In this document: piece by piece, positions 20,831 to 25,150 of the stretch | Layout: each line of letters begins with the position of its first letter | How positions within the stretch are numbered: the stretch's first letter is position 1 | Assembly (NCBI GenBank): GCA_910592205.1 | Contig: CAJVPJ010000439.1 | Location: forward strand, 1 to 25,150 | Direction of reading: 5' to 3' | DNA: 25,150 nt | DNA from: Paraglomus occultum | Taxonomy: Eukaryota > Glomeromycota > Glomeromycetes > Paraglomerales > Paraglomeraceae | Notes under the pieces: model-generated | Databases searched by the model: none | The model's input: the letters and a program-made list of their open reading frames with translations, nothing else | What the model was told of the DNA's origin: nothing | Position numbers and translations under genes: made by a program

Positions 20831-21131
20831 CTGCCTCTTTCTTTCGAGCGAAAGGGAAATCTAATTTTTTATAAAACTTGACAATGCTAAAATATTCGTC
20901 TGATATAAGTTCTTTTAATTGTTCGACATATGCCTGTTGAGAAAGATAAGTTAATAGCCTGAATCAATTTTAACGACGATAAAGAATCGATTGAGACACA
21001 CCATGTCGCCTATAAAATAAAGAAGAAATACGTATAGTAAGTAAAATCTTAGAATAAACTTGAGAAACGCTCTTTATTTTTGACCCGAAACTTTTTTCGG
21101 ATAATCTAAGATCGCTACGATATGTAGCCAT
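20772..21131 (-). pseudogene. Unrecognised gene with two clustered stops or an unrecognised intron
   Basis: From an ATG at 21131 the minus frame runs 120 codons to TAA at 20772-20774. It is broken only by TAA (20972-20970) and TGA (20966-20964), close together. It reads MATYRSDLRLSEKSFGSK, then YRRHGVSQSILYRR, then after the stops QAYVEQLKELISDEYFSI, VKFYKKLDFPFARKKEAEVL and YESLCSSRTVNVLVIE. A GTGTCT donor after RRHG, a branch-like ctattaac and a pyrimidine-AG acceptor just before GCATATG would remove both stops with an in-frame intron of about 66 nt. It may therefore be a functional two-exon gene. No domain was recognised. Confidence 0.35.
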
Positions 21132-21191
21132 TTCGTCAACCACAACCAGAGGAAGACGAAACCCCTCAGGATTTACGGGCTGGGGAAACGC
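21125..21191 (-). repeat. 67-bp duplicated unit, copy next to the gene start
   Basis: It matches 21238-21304 with two differences. On the minus strand the unit ends with gacgaaATGGCTA, so it supplies the start codon of the frame above. It can form two hairpins, one pairing tttcgtc with gacgaaa, the other ccc-t-cag with ctg-ggg. Both differences fall in predicted loops. It also reads as open codons (AFPQPVNPEGFRLPL), so it may be exon sequence rather than leader. Confidence 0.8.
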
Positions 21192-21237
21192 TAGATTTGA
21201 AAACTAGAACCCGAGTTATCCTCTAAAAATCGCCAGA

Positions 21238-21304
21238 TAGCCATTTCGTCAACCACAGCCAGAGGAAGACGAAACCCCTCAGGACTTACGGGCTGGGGAA
21301 ACGC
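21238..21304 (-). repeat. 67-bp duplicated unit, upstream copy
   Basis: This is the second copy, offset by 113 bp, which is not a multiple of three. It also ends with an ATG and is followed by a 17-codon frame (MAIWRFLEDNSGSSFQI) that stops just before the other copy. That layout suits a tandem duplication around a gene start, leaving an upstream open reading frame. Confidence 0.8.
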
Positions 21305-21319
21305 CGGGTTGAAAGAAAC

Positions 21320-22440
21320 GCAATTGTAAAATCATACTTGACCTTTCAAATCGAAGGAATAACTTAGTCGTAAAGCTGTAGCCGACGTGCGTGTGGTGTC
21401 GTGTCAGTGATGGCGAAAAAAAAGGCAGTCACATGATTGACTGCAGTATGATTGGGTCGCGCAGAAATTGGTTGACCGATCGTATAATTAACCGATTGTT
21501 GTGGTATGCTACGAGGTAGTGTTCATTTTGACTGCTCTAAGTTGAGGCAAACTGTGCCTATTTATTACTTTGGTGTCGCTTCAGATGCTTCTAATATTTT
21601 GGTCTTAGTCTTATGCATTTACGTCATAAAACTGTCATTATTTTCCACAAATATTTGACACTTCCTTGTCTGGTACAATATGCTATATTTAGCATCAATA
21701 CTCTGATAAACCAACCAGTCAATGTAATAATAAAGCAGTAACAATTACGCAGCTATTTAGTTTCCGCTTTTCTATGCAGACTATAAATAATACTACGATA
21801 TATGTACCAAAATGACAACAATAATGTGTAAACTTTACAGAACGATTACAATTTATTCGTTATTGTTGCAACTTTGATAACTATTTTCGAATTAGCAATC
21901 ATATTCTAAATCAAGCCATGCATTGATTTGTCATGATTTAGGAAATTGCGCTAACCTCCTTTCTCAATTTTCTGACTGCAAAGTCGGCCAGTTTTATATA
22001 GTTTTGTATCTAAATTTAGAATTTGATCAAGGTCTAGATCTTGCACTGGTACTAGAACTGCACCGACTCACATTTTTTCGCCTCCCGTGCTGTATTCCTT
22101 TTTATAAAAGAATCTGTGTATCGTTACTCAAATATTTTTGTTATGATATTTGTTTTTGCTATTATATTATGGAAGCGCTCAAAACACAACGTGTACGTGT
22201 ATGATTGTGATTGTCCTTGATGTCTGTTGCTATCTACTATATCCTTTAGCTATGTCATCATATAGACTTAGTCAATTATAACACACACGTAATGCGTAAC
22301 TTCTGATCAAAAACGTAATTTGATTCATTCGTTATTTGCTTCGATGTTATCTTTAAACATAATAAATACTGTATATTACATGGTTAACTTCCTATTCCGC
22401 TTATTGCAGATACGCTTCGCTTCCTTGCCGCAGCGTAAAG
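21320..22440. other. AT-rich region with no supportable gene
   Basis: The longest frame (21923-22204, +) begins with TTG and is Cys/Leu/Phe-rich without a recognisable pattern. A short segment near 22410-22440 (acgcttcgcttccttgc) recalls the inverse of the repeat motif at 20218. No RNA gene was seen. Confidence 0.45.
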
Positions 22441-22460
22441 TTAACTTCCAAATCTAACTG

Positions 22461-22625
22461 TTATTTGTTAACTGTCATGTCATCCTGTTCATAATCTTCA
22501 GGTTCAACCGTATCACAAATATCCACTTTTATTTTATTACTACAGAGTAAGACCTCTGAATCCCATTTACCCAATAACGCTCTCCCTCTATCAACAACCG
22601 GGCATATCGTGAATACAACGCAGAA
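22461..22625 (-). pseudogene. Unrecognised gene family, copy 1 (C-terminal exon, KWDSEVLL)
   Basis: The minus frame ends in TAA at 22463-22461. It reads CPVVDRGRALLGKWDSEVLL, then CSNKIKVDICDTVEPEDYEQ, then DDMTVNK. The RALxGKWDSEVLL block recurs at 23273-23310 with one amino-acid change and one silent change, which supports real coding ancestry. The acidic end looks like a natural C-terminus. No domain was identified. Upstream similarity to copy 2 is patchy, with deletions, so this copy is probably broken. Confidence 0.45.
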
Positions 22626-22940
22626 GAAAAATTAAATCACAGCTTATCGTTTACCAAATGAGAAACTTGTACAATACACTAAGGCTGAAGCTATTTTACG
22701 TATGCTATTGTTTTCGTTCAACTCACCAAAAGAAATTAAGGTATTATAATTTATGGTTTGTCTACTTTATTTTTATGTGTTGTACTATAATAATAATGTA
22801 TATTTACAGTTGAATTACTATTCATTCTATTATTATGGTCATTATTCTCTCGTTGATTAAAATTTTATTTGTTGGCCTAATATAGCTCGTCATTCCATAA
22901 TAGACTTGTATACTTATGATGAATAAAGAAAATTTGCGTT

Positions 22941-23192
22941 ATGTGTTGCTTATCGAAAAGTGTTATTAATATTAATGCGAATATGATATACAGTAAATTG
23001 TATCCACAAGAAAAATTATATGTACAATCAACGAAAAAATGCCGAACGCGGCCAAGTCTCTGTTATAGAGAAATCGTCAACAACAAATTCATTCAAGGGG
23101 TGGCAGCGTACCAGTATGAGCCCGAGTGTTTTCAAGACATTACGTACAAATACTTTTTAAGCACTACTCAGAAACTATCGGCAAGATTTTAA
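22941..23192 (+). CDS. Open frame, possible degenerate HMG-box-like protein
   Basis: An ATG-to-TAA frame of 83 residues. The segment RPSLCYREIVNNKFIQG followed by YQYEPECFQDITYKYFLSTT has the spacing of the first and last helices of HMG-box proteins (RPxNAFxxYR ... W..EP...K..Y..L), a family greatly expanded in mycorrhizal fungi as MATA-HMG genes. The middle helix appears shortened and the key Trp is Tyr. This is resemblance by eye only. It lies on the strand opposite the KWDSEVLL copies and between two of them. The length alone is not beyond chance. Confidence 0.3.
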   Translation: MCCLSKSVININANMIYSKLYPQEKLYVQSTKKCRTRPSLCYREIVNNKFIQGVAAYQYEPECFQDITYKYFLSTTQKLSARF

Positions 23193-23254
23193 CGTCGGCG
23201 ATTTTGTTCAATTTAGCTGATATATGAGAACGAAACCCTCTATATTACATTACT

Positions 23255-23450
23255 AAATGCAACGCCTACGAAGTAAGACCTCAGAATCCCATTTACCCGA
23301 TAACGCTCTAACTATAACAATCACATTAACAATGACAACTCCTCTCAAAACACTCTCCAACGTACGATTCTTCCAGGCAACATAATCATGAATACCAACG
23401 CTGTGACCAGCAGTAAAAAAGTAAATCAATTGGTGAGTACCTTCAAACGT
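23255..23450 (-). pseudogene. Unrecognised gene family, copy 2 (longest exon)
   Basis: The minus frame opens after a possible AG acceptor near 23450 and continues without interruption to TAG near 23257. It reads TFEGTHQLIYFFTAGHSVGI, HDYVAWKNRTLESVLRGV, VIVNVIVIVRALSGKWDSEV and LLRRRCI. Copies at 22461 and 24425 share parts of it. Compared with copy 1 the end after KWDSEVLL is different, so one C-terminus has changed. The hydrophobic VIVNVIVIV run could be a buried strand or a membrane segment. No domain was recognised. Confidence 0.45.
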
Positions 23451-23794
23451 CTAACATCGAATAACAAACGGCAGTTGTTGTTGTTGAAACTCGCGTTTCG
23501 ATTATGCGGATAAAGCCAAAACGTCCATACATGCCATTTCTGCATTTACATAATATTATAGTTTATGTAGTCGTACAAGATATTCTGCAAAATCGAAAAA
23601 AGGGGGTGGTACAGTATCACTGAAAAATGTTTATTTTTTTATGACGCACGTTCATACATTTACTACATTCCATATAGTTTAATTTTAAAGTTAGTGTACA
23701 GTTCTATATTATTGCCTTGGGAGTCGGGATCGCTTAGAACGTCTATGGCTATTACTATATTATTTTAAAAGCAAAACTCCTTATCACTTTCTCT

Positions 23795-23888
23795 ATGTCA
23801 ACGAATCCCCCTTTATTTGCAATTCTAATTCTTACACTCTTACTCCATCTCGCCGTCCACTTCCAATTCACACACCCTGATTCAACAG
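23795..23888 (+). CDS. Possible first exon of a small secreted protein
   Basis: The sequence from an ATG at 23795 encodes MSTNPPLFAILILTLLLHLA and then VHFQFTHPDST, resembling a signal peptide, and ends exactly at CAACAG|GTATGT, a strong donor. An acceptor at 23945-23946 (atccag) would join in phase to a short exon reading NIYALKTNLKTETAVQ before TAG. Against this, the opposite strand also has a 68-residue ATG frame (23755-23961) with a hydrophobic start, so either or neither may be real. Confidence 0.2.
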
Positions 23889-23955
23889 GTATGTAATTCA
23901 GCGAGATGCACAAGTAGAATAATTGTAACAAACATACAATATCCAGAGAATATCT

Positions 23956-24400
23956 ATGCACTCAAAACAAATCTCAAAACAGAGACGGCAGTTCAATAGG
24001 GACTTAGTATGCAGCATTATGGGCAGACAACGACCATCGATGCCTAATCCCGCGCCAGACGAATACAAGAAACTTCCAAGCAGTGTCGTGATGCATAGCG
24101 ACTTTGGGAATGATATATACGAGCCTGTTAAAGAGGTGGGAAAAGGGCAATTCTGTCAGTAGCGCATGGATGGTGTAAAACTCTTGTCAGTCTCGAAAAA
24201 GGAAGTACGTGTTCTAGAACGCTCTCACCTCTACATAAACTGAGAAGTAGATATGATTTGATTCAGCAGCAGATATAAAGACAACAACTGAACTGGTCAT
24301 GTGTAGGCGTAGTTAAAGTTCGAATTCTATATCTATACCAACGAGATGGCACCAACCATATGCAATCTGGGCATGGTGTTTAATAGCTACCTCTGACGGC
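23956..24400 (+). pseudogene. NEK-type Ser/Thr protein kinase pseudogene
   Basis: The open frame 23956-24162 ends DFGNDIYEPVKEVGKGQFCQ then TAG, followed in the same frame by RMDGVKLLSVSKKE. GKGQF is the glycine-rich ATP loop as found in NEK6/7-like kinases (G-x-GQFS-x-VYRA), and the following MDG...VSKK corresponds to the strand with the catalytic lysine, after a small deletion. About 110 bases on, another frame reads ADIKTTTELVM (place of the catalytic-loop RDIKPANVF), with GVVK in a shifted frame, and then YAIWAWCLIA (place of SDIWSLGCLL). Large deletions, a missing HRD aspartate context and several stops show it is dead. The first part is fairly clear, the later matches are weaker. Confidence 0.5.
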
Positions 24401-24424
24401 TGATTTAAGACGGACTATTAGCTC

Positions 24425-24480
24425 CCAAACGTACGATTCATATCATGAATACAATGCTGTGACCAGCAGCAAAATATAGA
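24425..24480 (-). pseudogene. Unrecognised gene family, copy 3 (short remnant)
   Basis: The words ctgctggtcacagc, attcatgat and aatcgtacgtt on the minus strand occur in the same order as in copy 2 (23255-23450), with a deletion of about 12 bases and a resulting stop. The remnant starts with AAGHSI in place of TAGHSVGI. It is a decayed third copy. Confidence 0.55.
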
Positions 24481-24559
24481 CATTCTCTATCACGTGACTG
24501 TTTTATCACCAAACACTCTCCTCATCAATCATTAAAGTCTAATACTGCTTCTCGCTTCG

Positions 24560-24865
24560 AAAACACCGTTCAAGAAATTAAAATCAGCTACCTCCTTCCC
24601 CTCCCCCCATTAATCACCAAACGACTCTCGCATCTATTAATCCATCTCCTCTTACTCCACCTACTATTACTCCGTACTTTACCTACTCTTACTCCTCAAA
24701 CTTTCACCTACCTCATCACCATCTCTTCCTCTCCTGCTACTATGAATGATTCTGACCTTTCCAGAAATAAAACAAAGATGACACCAATCTAATATCGTCT
24801 TCTACTTCTAGTACGGCTAGCGAACCCGAATACATCACTCCACAACTAATCGAGGCCGCCTAAAG
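24560..24865 (+). pseudogene. Ser/Thr/Pro-rich coding-like tract, broken
   Basis: The plus strand is strongly C/T-rich. Frames read INPSPLTPPTITPYFTYSYS, then after a shift ITISSSPATMNDSDLS, and after another ISSSTSSTASEPEYITPQ to LIEAA and TAA near 24860. This looks like the low-complexity end of a protein that has accumulated frameshifts. It could be the tail of the kinase relic upstream, but nothing links them directly. Confidence 0.3.
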
Positions 24866-24869
24866 TCAA

Positions 24870-25150
24870 CGCCCTCAACAAGTAAAAGATGACAAACTCG
24901 TTTGCTATCAGCAATGCAATCCTCGCACTCATATTGAATAAACGGTGAAGAATCATAATATATAGTATATACATGAAATACAGTATATATTGAAATCAGC
25001 TGGTAGCAAACCGGGAGAGCTTGGTAGATAAATATTAACCTTTGCGTCAGATTTGTTAGGTAACATGACATGATATTTACACTCACTGGACAAAAGTCTA
25101 CGTAATTTTTGTCGATCACATAGTAAAACATATGAAAAATCTATTTTTTC
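24870..25150. other. AT-rich end of the window
   Basis: No gene, repeat or RNA was recognised. The minus-strand frame here has no identifiable content. Confidence 0.5.

Noticed and set aside
21125-21304. 67-bp unit considered as a self-cleaving ribozyme
   Set aside because: I looked for hammerhead and twister cores on both strands. GAAAC and CTGAGG occur, but no CTGANGA core with a proper third stem could be built.

Overview
The window is eukaryotic, AT-rich and gene-poor. It fits a nuclear contig of an arbuscular mycorrhizal fungus (Glomeromycotina) best. That assignment is an inference. It rests on the style of an intact three-exon cytochrome P450, on short GT-AG introns of 74-100 nt, on decayed pogo/Tigger-type DNA transposons and zf-RVT LINEs, and on a block that reads best with UGA as Trp, as expected of the Mollicutes-related endobacteria known in these fungi.

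Layout. 1-103: end of a Tigger-like transposon that lies to the left. 130-1745: coding-like but broken sequence, then a purine-rich tract with a TAGTAA microsatellite. 1750-3480: AT-rich spacer. 3485-5265 (-): complete P450 with all signature motifs. 5340-10320: long spacer with no supportable gene. 10330-11195: Tigger transposase relics and a terminal repeat. 11490-11845: large hairpin whose arms contain tandem repeats. 12165-12724 (-) and 14887-15442 (+): two intact, divergently oriented paralogous genes for small secreted proteins with identical three-exon structure. 16233-16385 (+): a possible 50-residue secreted Cys-containing peptide. 16384-17197 (-): weak exons, the last cut by a LINE.

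17198-19874 is the most unusual part. Two fragments of the same LINE lie in opposite orientation and share about 145 bp. Between them are two decayed reading frames that repeatedly use TGA where Trp fits, plus a possible third frame preceded by a Shine-Dalgarno-like AGGAG. This could be endobacterial (or mitochondrial) DNA captured in the fungal nucleus, or an assembly chimera. A tRNA-like A-box/B-box unit abuts the right LINE fragment.

20070-25150: repeats rich in the motif gcgaagcgtagcggagcat, a broken gene with a duplicated 67-bp unit at its 5' end, three degenerate copies of an unrecognised minus-strand gene (signature KWDSEVLL), a NEK-like kinase pseudogene, and a Ser/Thr/Pro-rich coding-like tract.

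The clearly intact genes are the P450 (probably ER-bound oxidation of a small molecule) and the secreted pair (exported, function unknown). Everything else is mobile, broken or uncertain.
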